This document shows, piece by piece, positions 36,514 to 45,699 of a stretch of 64,000 nt of DNA. The notes below the pieces were generated by a model that searched no databases, was not told where the DNA came from, and saw only the letters and a list, made by a program, of their open reading frames with translations. The stretch covers positions 489,001 to 553,000 of the forward strand of contig JAPPUL010000079.1 of assembly GCA_026874595.1 (NCBI GenBank). Reading direction: 5' to 3'. Source of the DNA: Sipunculus nudus (taxonomy: Eukaryota; Annelida; Sipuncula; Golfingiida; Sipunculidae). Made by a program: the position numbers and the translations under genes. How positions within the stretch are numbered: position 1 is the stretch's first letter; each line of letters starts with the position of its first letter.

Positions 36514-36519
36514 ATTATA
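36514..36519 (-). promoter_or_regulatory. Likely -10 box in the shared leader of GLUG gene 3
   Basis: TATAAT, 34 bases from the ATG. A deletion of about seven bases just upstream, relative to the other two leaders, changes what stands at the -35 position, so this promoter may differ in strength. Confidence 0.45.
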
Positions 36520-36597
36520 ATAATATAACCCTTTAATTATATTTTACTACGCTTTACTACTCTTTTAAACTTTTTATGGTTGGTGTTAAACTTTATT

Positions 36598-37122
36598 ATG
36601 ATTCGACAAACTCAAATTGTTGTTATTGGTGATTCTGTTGCCAGTAAAGAAAGTTACGACATTGCGTTTAAGACAGGTAAAATAATCGCTTTAAGTAAGG
36701 CTTTACTAATAACTGGTGGACAAGGGGGCGTTATGGAGGCTGCCGCTAAGGGCGCCAAAAGTGAGGACGGTACCGTTTTATCTATTACTCCAAATGTCTG
36801 CTTAGAAGATGCTCATCCTTATTCTGATTTTGTTATCCCTTCTGGTATTGGTTATGCTCGCAATATGATTAATATTTTGGCTGCCGACCTTGTTGTTGCC
36901 ATCGGAGGCGGTGCCGGTACTCTATCTGAACTTGCTTATGCTTGGCAATTTAAACGCAACATTTTTGCTTATCTAAACGAGGGTTGGAGCAAGATTATTG
37001 CCGAAAAAGGTTTTATTGATAACAAGTTTGACAAACATAATAAAAAACCTCTACTTAAAGCTATAAGCTCTGTTGAGGACTTTGAAAAGCAATATTTACA
37101 ATGGCTTGCAAAGTTTCGATAA
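36598..37122 (+). CDS. LOG-like / TIGR00725-type Rossmann protein
   Basis: A 174-residue Rossmann-fold protein of the lysine-decarboxylase-like (LOG) superfamily, nearer the TIGR00725 group of unknown function. It has VIGDS at the first strand, LLITGGQGGVMEAAAKGAK (about 35-53, the nucleotide-loop motif GGxxGxM), and IGGGAGTLSELAYAWQ (about 101-116, the PGGxGTxxE equivalent). ATG 36598 begins the fold exactly; an in-frame TTG at 36580 adds six residues. The wobble bases are overwhelmingly pyrimidines. A cytokinin-type phosphoribohydrolase role is known only for some relatives. Confidence 0.88.
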   Translation: MIRQTQIVVIGDSVASKESYDIAFKTGKIIALSKALLITGGQGGVMEAAAKGAKSEDGTVLSITPNVCLEDAHPYSDFVIPSGIGYARNMINILAADLVVAIGGGAGTLSELAYAWQFKRNIFAYLNEGWSKIIAEKGFIDNKFDKHNKKPLLKAISSVEDFEKQYLQWLAKFR

Positions 37123-37199
37123 CTATATTTACAATACAAATAACAATTATATTATTCAAAAAAAGAGGAATAATAAAGGAATATATAGAAGAAGAATAA

Positions 37200-38144
37200 A
37201 TGGGAAATAATAAACACATAATAATTGCAACACGTGGTTCGGCTCTTGCCCTTGCTCAGGCTAATATGGTTAAAGACTGGCTCTTACAAAAGTATTCTAA
37301 CATCGAAGTAAGTATAAAAGTTATAAAAACAAAGGCTGATAAGTTTATTAACTACTCTATTAATAAGATTGGCGGTGAGGGGCTTTTTGTTAAGGAGCTT
37401 GAAGAGGCTCTAATTAGCTCTGATGCTGATATTGCGGTTCACAGCATGAAAGATGTCCCTACTTCCATTCCTCCGGGACTTGAAATATTTGCTATTTGTA
37501 AAAGAGAAAACCCTCAGGATGTTTTCATTTCTAATCGTTTTACAAGTATTTCGTCTATACCCAAAAGTCAATCTGCTATTATCGGGACTGGTAGTATTAG
37601 ACGTCAGAGCCAGCTAAAAAGACATTTTAATAACCTAAGCTTTATTAATATTCGTGGTAATATAAAAACCCGTATCAAGACAATGGAAAAAGATAATCTT
37701 GATGGTATTATATTAGCTTATGCCGGCGTCAAAAGACTAAATTTGGAGCATCTTATAAAAGAGATTATTACTAAAGACATTTGTATTCCCGCAGTGGGGC
37801 AGGGTGCTGTTGGCATTGAATGTAGAACCAAAGATTTATTTATTAAAGATTTAATTAAAGGCATTAACGACTTAGAAAGTCAAACTTGCCTTAGCGCTGA
37901 GAGGGCTTTTATGAGCGATTTAGAAGGCGGTTGTCAAGCTCCAATAGCGGCTTATGCATATATTAAAGGGAAAAAGCTTTGCCTTGACGCTTGCGTTTTA
38001 TCTATCGATGGTAAGAAATATTTACATACTTCCATTAAAGGACCAATTAATGACCCGCAAAAAATCGGGCAAAAGGCTGCAGTGCATCTTATATCCAAAG
38101 GAGCTAAAGACATACTTAAAGAAGCACGCAATTGTCTCTCTTAA
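37200..38144 (+). CDS. hemC: Porphobilinogen deaminase (hydroxymethylbilane synthase)
   Basis: Assembles four porphobilinogens into hydroxymethylbilane in haem synthesis. It has 314 residues. The N-terminal ATRGSALALAQANMVKD, the catalytic-aspartate segment HSMKDVPTSIP (about 82-92), the arginine cluster GTGSIRRQSQLKR (about 129-141) and the dipyrromethane-cofactor cysteine in EGGCQAPIAAYA (about 241-252) are all present. A GAAGAAG precedes ATG 37200 by seven bases. No other hem gene is in the window. It converges with the MBL-fold gene. Confidence 0.96.
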   Translation: MGNNKHIIIATRGSALALAQANMVKDWLLQKYSNIEVSIKVIKTKADKFINYSINKIGGEGLFVKELEEALISSDADIAVHSMKDVPTSIPPGLEIFAICKRENPQDVFISNRFTSISSIPKSQSAIIGTGSIRRQSQLKRHFNNLSFINIRGNIKTRIKTMEKDNLDGIILAYAGVKRLNLEHLIKEIITKDICIPAVGQGAVGIECRTKDLFIKDLIKGINDLESQTCLSAERAFMSDLEGGCQAPIAAYAYIKGKKLCLDACVLSIDGKKYLHTSIKGPINDPQKIGQKAAVHLISKGAKDILKEARNCLS

Positions 38145-38199
38145 AAATAGTAATCATATTATTTAATCCAAACTGAAGGCTATCTTAAACAAATTAAAG

Positions 38200-39213
38200 T
38201 TATATCTCTACTTCAAGACGTTCTCTTGCAAAAAATACTTTTACATCTTTAGTAGGATTTTGTGATTTTATTCTCTTAGAAAGACCTTCTGCAAGCTCAT
38301 CAAGTTGATCATCCGTTCTCATAGGGTCATGATGAAATAACGCTATTTTTTGACAATTAGTCTTCAAAGCACTATCAAGAGCATACTCCATAGAACTATG
38401 TCCCCAACCAAGTTTTGTCTTATATTCCTCCTCTGTGTATTGAGCATCATGTATTAAAAAATCGCTGTTCATAGCAAAATCTATAATCTTTTGATTTTGC
38501 ATCCTAACACACTCCTCAGCCTCAGCAAATGCATCCTCTACCATATCATCATCAACATCAAACTCATCCGAAAATATATCATCTAGATCATCTTCCGTAT
38601 CTGCACTCCCAGCCCCATCTTTATTCCCTTTAACTTCATCCTCCTCTTTATCCGAGAAAAATATATTACGATAAGGTTCACTATCATATAATGTTACAAC
38701 TGTCTTATCTCCATAATTTATTCTATATCCCAAACATAATATCGGATGATTAAGATAACATGTTGTAATATTAAAAGGGCCAATCTCCAAACTCTGATCT
38801 CCTTGTAGTTCCTTAAACTCTATTGTGCCACGAAGTTCTTTTAGATTAATTGGAAAGTAGGAATATGACATTTGTCCTGCCACTATCTCTTGCAATGTTT
38901 TACCAACAGCGCTAACAGGTCCTAGAAAAGTTATCTTTGTTGATGGTATAAAAGCTGGCGCGAAGAATGGGAACCCTTGAATATGGTCCCAGTGCGTATG
39001 AGTTAGCAATATACTTATATTTAAAGCATCATTATTTAAATTATTTGCAAGTAAACTATTACCAAGTTCACGAAGCCCTGTACCAGCATCTACTATAAGA
39101 AGCTCTCCTTTGTCGCCTCGCACTTCTATACAAGCTGTATTACCACCATATTTAACTGAATATGGACCTGGTGTTGGAACTGAACCACGTACCCCCCAAA
39201 ATCGTACTATCAT
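38200..39213 (-). CDS. Metallo-beta-lactamase-fold hydrolase with acidic insert
   Basis: A 337-residue MBL-fold protein. VRFWGVRGSVPTPG at the start, YGGNT, IVDAGTGLRELG and LTHTHWDHIQGFPFF (about 91-105, the di-metal HxHxDH motif) match the RNase Z/PhnP-like group often found in sensory bacteria; later ligands are the His in CYLNHP and HDAQYT. Between about residues 190 and 235 there is a very acidic insert (DTEDDLDDIFSDEFDVDDD), unusual for the fold. Substrate unknown; cyclic nucleotide or phosphodiester hydrolysis is plausible. The upstream neighbour is an HDOD signalling protein on the same strand. Confidence 0.87.
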   Translation of the reverse strand: MIVRFWGVRGSVPTPGPYSVKYGGNTACIEVRGDKGELLIVDAGTGLRELGNSLLANNLNNDALNISILLTHTHWDHIQGFPFFAPAFIPSTKITFLGPVSAVGKTLQEIVAGQMSYSYFPINLKELRGTIEFKELQGDQSLEIGPFNITTCYLNHPILCLGYRINYGDKTVVTLYDSEPYRNIFFSDKEEDEVKGNKDGAGSADTEDDLDDIFSDEFDVDDDMVEDAFAEAEECVRMQNQKIIDFAMNSDFLIHDAQYTEEEYKTKLGWGHSSMEYALDSALKTNCQKIALFHHDPMRTDDQLDELAEGLSKRIKSQNPTKDVKVFFARERLEVEI

Positions 39214-39355
39214 ATTTAATACCTTCTTAATTATCTATTTTATATGCTATAAAACACAACTAATAAACACCCATCATAAATCTTTGTATTACAAAGTCTA
39301 ACGCTTATAAGAAGCTTTTTCAAACTATATTATATATTTATAAATAACTTACAAA

Positions 39356-40237
39356 TTATTTATATTCCTCAAGCTTCATGAAAATCGAAGCTTTTTTAAT
39401 CTCTTTATCAATCAGTGCACGATGCTCATGCAAATAAGCTATATCTGTTTTCATATACTCCAATATATCAGGATCTATAGGGCTTTTGTGAGTATTGCCA
39501 CTTAAACCTATCTGTTCATTATTGCAAAACTTATTAGCAATATAGGTCGCATATACTATAGGCTTATAATCATTGCTACACTCCCGTGGTGTATGATGAT
39601 ACAATATTCCTTCCTTAATCTCATTTGAAAGACCCCATCGTTCAGCAACCAAAAGTCCAACTCCCGTATGATCAACTCCAAGTGTCTGGGACTCCCCTGC
39701 TATCAGCGATATCCCATCATCTTCTGATTGCTCTATTACTCCAAGATATTCCTCCTTCAAAGTTAGATCTAATATAACCTTTCCTATGTCATGCAACATC
39801 CCAGCTACAAAATACCCCTCTATAAGATCTTTAGGCACTCCATAAGCCTTTGCTATAAGTTTTGAGGTTACCCCAACCCCAAGTGAGTGTATCCAATAAT
39901 TATCTCCGTTTAATACCATCCAGCGTTCTGATGTTGCTCCTGCAGCCTGGACAAAGGGTACTAATACACTACTTAATGCAAGATTTCTTATTGTATTTAC
40001 TCCAAGCAGGATTATTGCCTTTACTACCGATGTCACCTTCGTTGACAAAGAATAATACGCTGAATTCACAAGCTGTAATACCCGCCCTGTTAAAACAGGA
40101 TCTAAACTTATTACTCGGTTTAATATCGCTGGCTTTACATAAGGGTCTTGTGTCACTTCCATTATCTTTTGTACGCTCGTTGGGAGGCTTGGTAAGGACT
40201 CCACGCATTTTGATATTCTTCTATTTAGTCTTGACAT
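39356..40237 (-). CDS. HDOD-domain signal-transduction protein
   Basis: A 293-residue protein that is almost all one HDOD domain (about residues 10-210), an HD-like helical fold used as a scaffold or regulator rather than as a phosphohydrolase. Matching features are LPSLPTSVQKIMEVTQDPYV at the start, VISLDPVLTGRVLQLVNSAYYSL (about 42-64), AIILLGVNTIRNLALSS, and the HDIGKV element near 148. The C-terminal 60 residues are unrelated and charged. It lies 142 bases upstream of the MBL gene on the same strand, so both may act in one signalling pathway; this is inference. Confidence 0.9.
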   Translation of the reverse strand: MSRLNRRISKCVESLPSLPTSVQKIMEVTQDPYVKPAILNRVISLDPVLTGRVLQLVNSAYYSLSTKVTSVVKAIILLGVNTIRNLALSSVLVPFVQAAGATSERWMVLNGDNYWIHSLGVGVTSKLIAKAYGVPKDLIEGYFVAGMLHDIGKVILDLTLKEEYLGVIEQSEDDGISLIAGESQTLGVDHTGVGLLVAERWGLSNEIKEGILYHHTPRECSNDYKPIVYATYIANKFCNNEQIGLSGNTHKSPIDPDILEYMKTDIAYLHEHRALIDKEIKKASIFMKLEEYK

Positions 40238-40453
40238 ATTCCATCCTAAACACTTTTATAACCATATCTTATATCTATATTAATGCTTATAACTAAACCA
40301 CTATTATTCTAGCTTAATACATCCCCTCAATTCATAATTTAATAAATATATTGTATTAATTCTATTATATTAATCCTTCCTTAACTTTATTCCTAATTTC
40401 TATCATGATTTAATATACCATTTTTTTAATACCACAGATTGTAAACACATTAA

Positions 40454-42040
40454 TCATAGTGAATAATGATTATAATCTATTTCAGGAAATATATTATCTA
40501 ATCCCTCTATCTCTCTTAATTCTGCTTCGTTTACTTTCCCATTTATAAGGGCATTGTGCAACTTTAAAAAGGTGTTTATATGTTGTCTTGTCCGCCGTAC
40601 TGCATATTCAACCGTTGTCTTTGCCGTCATTATAAATGCCCAGTCGCTACTTTGTGCAAGCAAAAGTTCTCTTGCCAGCTGCTTTAATGCTCTATCCTCT
40701 AAATCCGTTATCTTTCGCCCTTTGTAATTCTTTACTGCTTCTACCATCAAATCTGCACATTTGTGTAAGTGCCGATAGAGCCAATCATTTGTTTCGTTTA
40801 ACCACACCTCTGAATAGCCTTTGTTACCCCAACTTGAAAATGAAGGCCGCGATACTTGATTCTTTGGATATTTTAAAAGATACTCAGAAGGCGTTATCCC
40901 CTCAACTTCATCTTGCTTTGATAGCTCCCTTAGAAAATAATCTATAAAATATGGCCCTTCGTACCACCAATGCCCAAATAATTCTGCATCATATGGCGCT
41001 AGCACTAAAGGTTCTCTATCCATAAGCGTACTTAGATGTTTTATTTGTTCCTTCCTATTATATAAAAAGTTAGATGCATGCCCTTTGGCAACCTCAAGCG
41101 CTTTTATATGATCATATGGCTCCTTTTCATTACCATCCCCCGTTATCCTATAATATTTTATCCCTGTCATTATCCTAAGATCGTTTTCATGTATATAAGG
41201 CCTTATATAGTCCAAATCAAGATCATAACCTATGTCTCTATAAAATTCACGATAATTATAATCTCCAGGATAGCCCGTCTTCGAACTCCATACCGCCTGC
41301 CCACTCTCCGTATCTCGGCCAAAATAGGCTACGTTGTTAGGGCAGTACATCGGCGCAAATACACCATATCGTGGCCTTTTATCCGCATATAAAAGTCCAT
41401 GTGTTTCAACAAAAAAGTATCTTATTCCATGTCGTTGCAAATGCTCCTCAAGTCCAGGATAATACCCACACTCCCCATTCCATATGCCTCTTGGCTCTCT
41501 CAAGAAAAATCTCTTATACGAATCGCAGGCTATCCCTATCTGAGCATTCACGGCATTTGGATTTATGCTCATTAACGGCATGAATCCATGAGTTGCCCCA
41601 CAAGTTACTATCTCCAAATTCCCACGATCTTGTAACTCTTTAAACGCTTGTATCAAGTTTTTGCCATAACGGTTTACAAACAACTCATGGCAGTTTCTAA
41701 ACTTTTTATTATACATTAAAGCCGTTTCATGAAATGATTGGCTATCCTTTGTCCTATTAAGCTCTTTATTTGATAATTCAACTAGATTATTTAGATGCTT
41801 TTCATAGCGATCTTGTAGTAGTTTATCTGCTAACATATTAGTCAAAGAAGGCGTTAAGGACATTGTTATCCGAAAATCTATACCATCCCTTATAAGCCCC
41901 TCAAATACCATTAATAGTGGAAGATACGTTTCCGTCATTGCCTCGTAAAACCAATCCTCTTCAAGAAAATCTGCATATTCAGGATGTCTTACATAGGGCA
42001 GGTGTGCATGTAATATCAACATTATATATCCACGAGCCAT
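40454..42040 (-). CDS. GH57 glycoside hydrolase, glucan-branching-enzyme type (DUF1957)
   Basis: A 528-residue GH57-family enzyme. The N-terminal motif HAHLPYVRHPE (about 10-20), the nucleophile motif WNGECGYYPGLE (Glu about 188) and the acid motif YDAELFGHWWYEGP (Asp about 351) are all intact, followed by the C-terminal helical domain usual in 1,4-alpha-glucan branching enzymes of this group. Known members introduce alpha-1,6 branches into glycogen-like polymers. No glycogen synthase or phosphorylase gene is nearby, so the context does not confirm it. Start ATG 42040 encodes MARGYIMLILHAHLP. Confidence 0.92.
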   Translation of the reverse strand: MARGYIMLILHAHLPYVRHPEYADFLEEDWFYEAMTETYLPLLMVFEGLIRDGIDFRITMSLTPSLTNMLADKLLQDRYEKHLNNLVELSNKELNRTKDSQSFHETALMYNKKFRNCHELFVNRYGKNLIQAFKELQDRGNLEIVTCGATHGFMPLMSINPNAVNAQIGIACDSYKRFFLREPRGIWNGECGYYPGLEEHLQRHGIRYFFVETHGLLYADKRPRYGVFAPMYCPNNVAYFGRDTESGQAVWSSKTGYPGDYNYREFYRDIGYDLDLDYIRPYIHENDLRIMTGIKYYRITGDGNEKEPYDHIKALEVAKGHASNFLYNRKEQIKHLSTLMDREPLVLAPYDAELFGHWWYEGPYFIDYFLRELSKQDEVEGITPSEYLLKYPKNQVSRPSFSSWGNKGYSEVWLNETNDWLYRHLHKCADLMVEAVKNYKGRKITDLEDRALKQLARELLLAQSSDWAFIMTAKTTVEYAVRRTRQHINTFLKLHNALINGKVNEAELREIEGLDNIFPEIDYNHYSL

Positions 42041-42216
42041 TTACCTTATTTCTCCTTTTTACTTTTATATCTCCTTTAAGCCTTCTTTTCTTAAGCCTGC
42101 TTTTCTAATAAGAATTCCATAAATTATTTGTGTAAAAACATACTACTTTTGTATTAGCGTGTTACTTATTTATATAAAATGTTTTTTATTTTTTTAATTT
42201 TAAGGATGGTTTTTTT

Positions 42217-42483
42217 ATGTTTGACAATACTACTAAATCTATTATTGATAAATCATATTATGAAAATGGAACCTTATGTCTTGAATTGCCTTATACCAAT
42301 GGCATAATTAATGGAACTGTTAAACAGTATTATGATAATGGCAATATTCATAACGTTATCCCTTTTTCTTTTGGATACCCTCATGGCCTTGCTAGAAGTT
42401 ATCACAAGGACGGCTTAGTTTATAAGCAGGTTTTATGGTATCGGGGGAAAATTAAGTCGCAGGAAATGATTATTTCTAGGTAA
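42217..42483 (+). CDS. Small MORN-like (YwqK-type) repeat protein
   Basis: An 88-residue protein with about three MORN-like YxNGxx units (YYENGTLCLELPYTNG, GTVKQYYDNGNIHN, GLARSYHKDGLVYKQ), the pattern of the YwqK/antitoxin-like family. Its function is not known; the antitoxin name is historical. AAGGA lies nine bases before ATG 42217, one of few clear ribosome-binding sites on plus. A larger MORN-like lipoprotein is encoded at 46425-47159. It has no signal peptide. Confidence 0.8.
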   Translation: MFDNTTKSIIDKSYYENGTLCLELPYTNGIINGTVKQYYDNGNIHNVIPFSFGYPHGLARSYHKDGLVYKQVLWYRGKIKSQEMIISR

Positions 42484-42499
42484 TTACCTTAACAGCATT

Positions 42500-43615
42500 T
42501 TAGGCACTATTCAAACAAAGGCTTATAAATTTATCAAATAGATACTTAGAATCATGTGGGCCTGGTGAGCTCTCTGGGTGATACTGTACAGAAAATATTG
42601 GCAGATGTTTGTGAGATATCCCTTCTACAGTCAAATCACTCGTGTTTATATGACTTATATATACATCTCGTGGCAAGCTATCTTCTTTTACCGCAAATCC
42701 ATGATTTTGTGCGGTTATTTCTATCTTGCCATTTTCTAGGTTCTTTACTGAATGATTTCCTCCTCGATGGCCAAACTTCATTTTATACGTCCTGCAGCCC
42801 AGGGCAAGGCTTAATATCTGATGCCCAAGGCATATTCCAAATATCGGCTTCCCATACCCTATTAGCTTCTCAACCGTTTTTATACCATATTTTACGCTCG
42901 ATGGATCTCCTGGCCCATTTGATAATAATATCCCATCAGGATTATACGAAAGTATATCTTCTACTCTCATATTCGCAGAAACTACTACCACTTTACAACC
43001 CCTTATTACCATACTATTTATTATATTACTCTTTATTCCATAATCTATTAATACTATCTTTAATCCATTTCCATTTGACTCAGCACCTAATTCCAAAGTA
43101 TCTTCATTCTTACGCGTTACTTCCTTTACCAAATCTAGATTATCCATCTTAGGCCATCTTGATATTTTAGCTCCTAATAACTCAATATCAAAACCTCTAT
43201 TATCTGAGACCATAAGTCCTCCGCGTAATACTCCGCATTCGCGTAGCTCCTTAACCAGTTTCCTTGTGTCTATCCCGCTAAGTCCCAATATCTTGTGCTC
43301 TTTAAGATAGTCTCCTAAACTACTTCTACCCCTATAATTAGAATAATATTCCTCATATTCTCGAACAATTAATCCTCTAACCTTTATCCCTCCTTCAGAC
43401 TCTATATCCTCAGCATTTACACCATAATTACCTATGTGAGGATAGCTCATTACCACCATTTGTCCTTTATATGATGGATCCGTCAATATCTCTTGATAGC
43501 CACTCATACTCGTATTGAATACAACTTCTCCAAGAATTATTTCCTTTCCCCCCGTATAACCAAACCCTTTTCCCTTGTACACACTCCCGTTTTCTAATAG
43601 CAATATACTTTCCAT
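42500..43615 (-). CDS. carA: Carbamoyl-phosphate synthase small subunit
   Basis: Glutamine amidotransferase subunit that supplies ammonia to CarB for arginine and pyrimidine synthesis. It has 371 residues. The N-terminal CarA-specific domain (LLENGSVYKGKGFG, then EVVFNTSMSGYQEILTDPSYKGQ) is followed by the class I amidotransferase domain with the nucleophile in GICLGHQIL (Cys about 258), QNHGFAV and the catalytic HPE in VQYHPESSPGP (about 346). All key residues are present. carB is not adjacent in this window. Start ATG 43615. Confidence 0.96.
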   Translation of the reverse strand: MESILLLENGSVYKGKGFGYTGGKEIILGEVVFNTSMSGYQEILTDPSYKGQMVVMSYPHIGNYGVNAEDIESEGGIKVRGLIVREYEEYYSNYRGRSSLGDYLKEHKILGLSGIDTRKLVKELRECGVLRGGLMVSDNRGFDIELLGAKISRWPKMDNLDLVKEVTRKNEDTLELGAESNGNGLKIVLIDYGIKSNIINSMVIRGCKVVVVSANMRVEDILSYNPDGILLSNGPGDPSSVKYGIKTVEKLIGYGKPIFGICLGHQILSLALGCRTYKMKFGHRGGNHSVKNLENGKIEITAQNHGFAVKEDSLPRDVYISHINTSDLTVEGISHKHLPIFSVQYHPESSPGPHDSKYLFDKFISLCLNSA

Positions 43616-43809
43616 ATCTTTATCCTTAGCTTTAGCATCTAAAGCTTCTTCCTATCCAACATCCTATCCAACACCCAAATACTCATTCTAAGTCCTACGT
43701 ATAACTATTCTAAAATAATTTTAATACAATCCATATTAATCCCTTATTTATAGCTTATGTTTAGATTTTATATTTATTTGATATGCTTTTTTATTACTTA
43801 ACCAAAACC

Positions 43810-44475
43810 CTACAAAAGTTCATTTAGATCTTCTCTTAGCTCTCTTATACTTATTAGAATAACACTTCCAAGCTCTTTACCTTCATAAACAAAAGGTAGC
43901 ATATATAAATGTTTATACCTTTTACCCTCTCCTTCTACAAATAAATTACTAAACGCTTTACTTGTCTCTATATCTCCCCTGAAATACAACCGCTTACCCT
44001 GTTCAAGCAAATATTTTAAAGCACCAGCTCCTGACCTAAACTCCTTCTCAAGCTCCTTTAATTTCTCTACTGTATATAAATTATATCTTAATATATTATA
44101 ACTGCTCAATTTGTTTCCAAGCAAAAGTCCCTTTATATCCTCACCCCATAACCCAGCAGCTCCCTTCTTATCCCACCATTTTGTTAGTTTTAAAGCCTCT
44201 TCTCTAACCTCTACTTTACTCTCTATCTCCTCTATCATGCTTTTTAACTCTTCTTTCTCCTTACTAAAGGACTTCTTAGATCCTCCATCCCCCCTCCTCT
44301 TGCCTTCTTTTAACAAGTTATCGTAGTATCCCACTGCAGGTCCCAAATACTTTACATCAAAATAACTACTTCTAAGCATCCGCACCACAAACAATATTGA
44401 TATTACCACAACCGAAATTATACTTATTATAAACGCTATTTGATATATTAGCGATGCTGGCATCTTTTTCCCCAT
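43810..44475 (-). CDS. Unrecognised membrane-anchored protein, 221 residues
   Basis: One N-terminal membrane segment (about residues 8-28) with a short cytoplasmic start, then a charged, helical region (EEIESKVEVREEAL) and a C-terminal domain of mixed strands (LYMLPFVYEGKELGSVILISI) that looks like a GAF- or PAS-like sensory fold, but without any motif to confirm it. Upstream is obgE on the same strand, 161 bases away over a spacer containing two sets of short tandem repeats. No homologue known to me. Confidence 0.75.
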   Translation of the reverse strand: MGKKMPASLIYQIAFIISIISVVVISILFVVRMLRSSYFDVKYLGPAVGYYDNLLKEGKRRGDGGSKKSFSKEKEELKSMIEEIESKVEVREEALKLTKWWDKKGAAGLWGEDIKGLLLGNKLSSYNILRYNLYTVEKLKELEKEFRSGAGALKYLLEQGKRLYFRGDIETSKAFSNLFVEGEGKRYKHLYMLPFVYEGKELGSVILISIRELREDLNELL

Positions 44476-44495
44476 ACCATCTTCTATTTATCTCT

Positions 44496-44602
44496 TATCA
44501 GTATATTTTATCAGTATATTTTATTTAGCTATCTTAGCCTTCGTAATTTATACTTTAAGCTTAAGCATTTATCCATCATACTTTATCCATCATACTTTAT
44601 CC
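44496..44602. repeat. Two short tandem duplications downstream of obgE
   Basis: TTATCAGTATATT (13 bases) occurs twice in a row at about 44496-44521, and TTATCCATCATACT (14 bases) twice near 44567-44595. The spacer encodes nothing else that I can see. Confidence 0.7.
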
Positions 44603-44636
44603 TTAAGCATCCACTTCTAAGCAGCCTCTTCTAAGC

Positions 44637-45641
44637 TTACTTATAACCGTCGTGCATAAGTTTATATAATCCCTTTTTTAACTTCGAAAGTCCATAACCC
44701 GTTGCGCACGATATCCCATATATCAAAACATCTTCTCTATAATATTTACTTGCCTTATATTCTAACTTAAATATCTCCATCCGTCCCGCTACTTCTACAT
44801 CCATATACAAATCAAGCTTATTTAAACATATTGCATAGCGCTTTTTTAATAAACTCTCTTCGTACTCCGATAGCTCTTTCATAAGCAATTCAAATTGTCC
44901 CTCAAAGCAACTTGTGTCTAACAAAAATAATAATACTTTCGTTCGCTCTATATGTTTCAAAAACTTAATCCCAAGCCCAACCCCCTTACTTGCACCTTCT
45001 ATTAAGCCCGGTATGTCCGCCATTACATAATTTTCTAGCTCGCTTAGATTTACTACCCCTAAATTCGGCTCAAGTGTCGTGAACGGATAACTTCCTATCT
45101 TCGGATACGCATTCGACAAACACGACAATAAACTCGATTTGCCAGCATTCGGAAAGCCTACAAGCCCTACATCCGCTATCAACTTAAGCTCTGCTGATAA
45201 CTCCCTCTCACAACCTCTTCTACCGCTTTGGGCATACATCGGAGCTTGCAGCGTCGCTCTTGCAAAATGTACATTCCCTCTTCCTCCCTTACCCCCCCTC
45301 GCTATTACGTAATCTCCCACCTCCTTTATGTCCAAAACTACCCCCCCCCCCTCCTTTATAACAGTTCCAACCGGAAGCTCTATTATGCAATCTACTCCCG
45401 ATTTACCATGACGCCTCCTTACTCCCCCATCTTCCCCATCCTCACCTTTGAAATAACGTCTGCCCCGTAATACCGACAACGTCCTTATCCCATTCAGCCC
45501 CCGAAGCACTACATCACCTCCATCACCTCCATCACCCCCATCCGGCCCCCCATACGGTACGTACTTCTCTCGCCTGAATGATACCCGACCAGCCCCTCCA
45601 TCACCAGACCTAACACGAAAACTCGCCTCGTCTTGAAACAT
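44637..45641 (-). CDS. obgE: Obg-family GTPase, ribosome assembly
   Basis: Essential GTPase acting on the large ribosomal subunit. The N-terminal glycine-rich Obg domain spans residues 1-155 (FRVRSGDGGAGRVSFRREKYVP, GGDGGDGGDVVL), then the G domain: G1 GFPNAGKSSLL (about 163), G3 DIPGLIEGAS, G4 NKLD, and G5 SCATGYG. At 334 residues it has no C-terminal OCT domain. Start ATG 45641. Unlike in many bacteria, rplU and rpmA are not adjacent here. Confidence 0.96.
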   Translation of the reverse strand: MFQDEASFRVRSGDGGAGRVSFRREKYVPYGGPDGGDGGDGGDVVLRGLNGIRTLSVLRGRRYFKGEDGEDGGVRRRHGKSGVDCIIELPVGTVIKEGGGVVLDIKEVGDYVIARGGKGGRGNVHFARATLQAPMYAQSGRRGCERELSAELKLIADVGLVGFPNAGKSSLLSCLSNAYPKIGSYPFTTLEPNLGVVNLSELENYVMADIPGLIEGASKGVGLGIKFLKHIERTKVLLFLLDTSCFEGQFELLMKELSEYEESLLKKRYAICLNKLDLYMDVEVAGRMEIFKLEYKASKYYREDVLIYGISCATGYGLSKLKKGLYKLMHDGYK

Positions 45642-45699
45642 ATTTTATCTTTTCTTATTTTTTTACTCTTATTTTTGCTTTCTTGGCTTTTTTATTGGA

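Noticed and set aside
43616-43809. Pyrimidine-repeat promoter or attenuator upstream of carA
   Set aside because: Only AT-rich sequence and short duplications are visible; no leader peptide or alternative hairpins could be supported.
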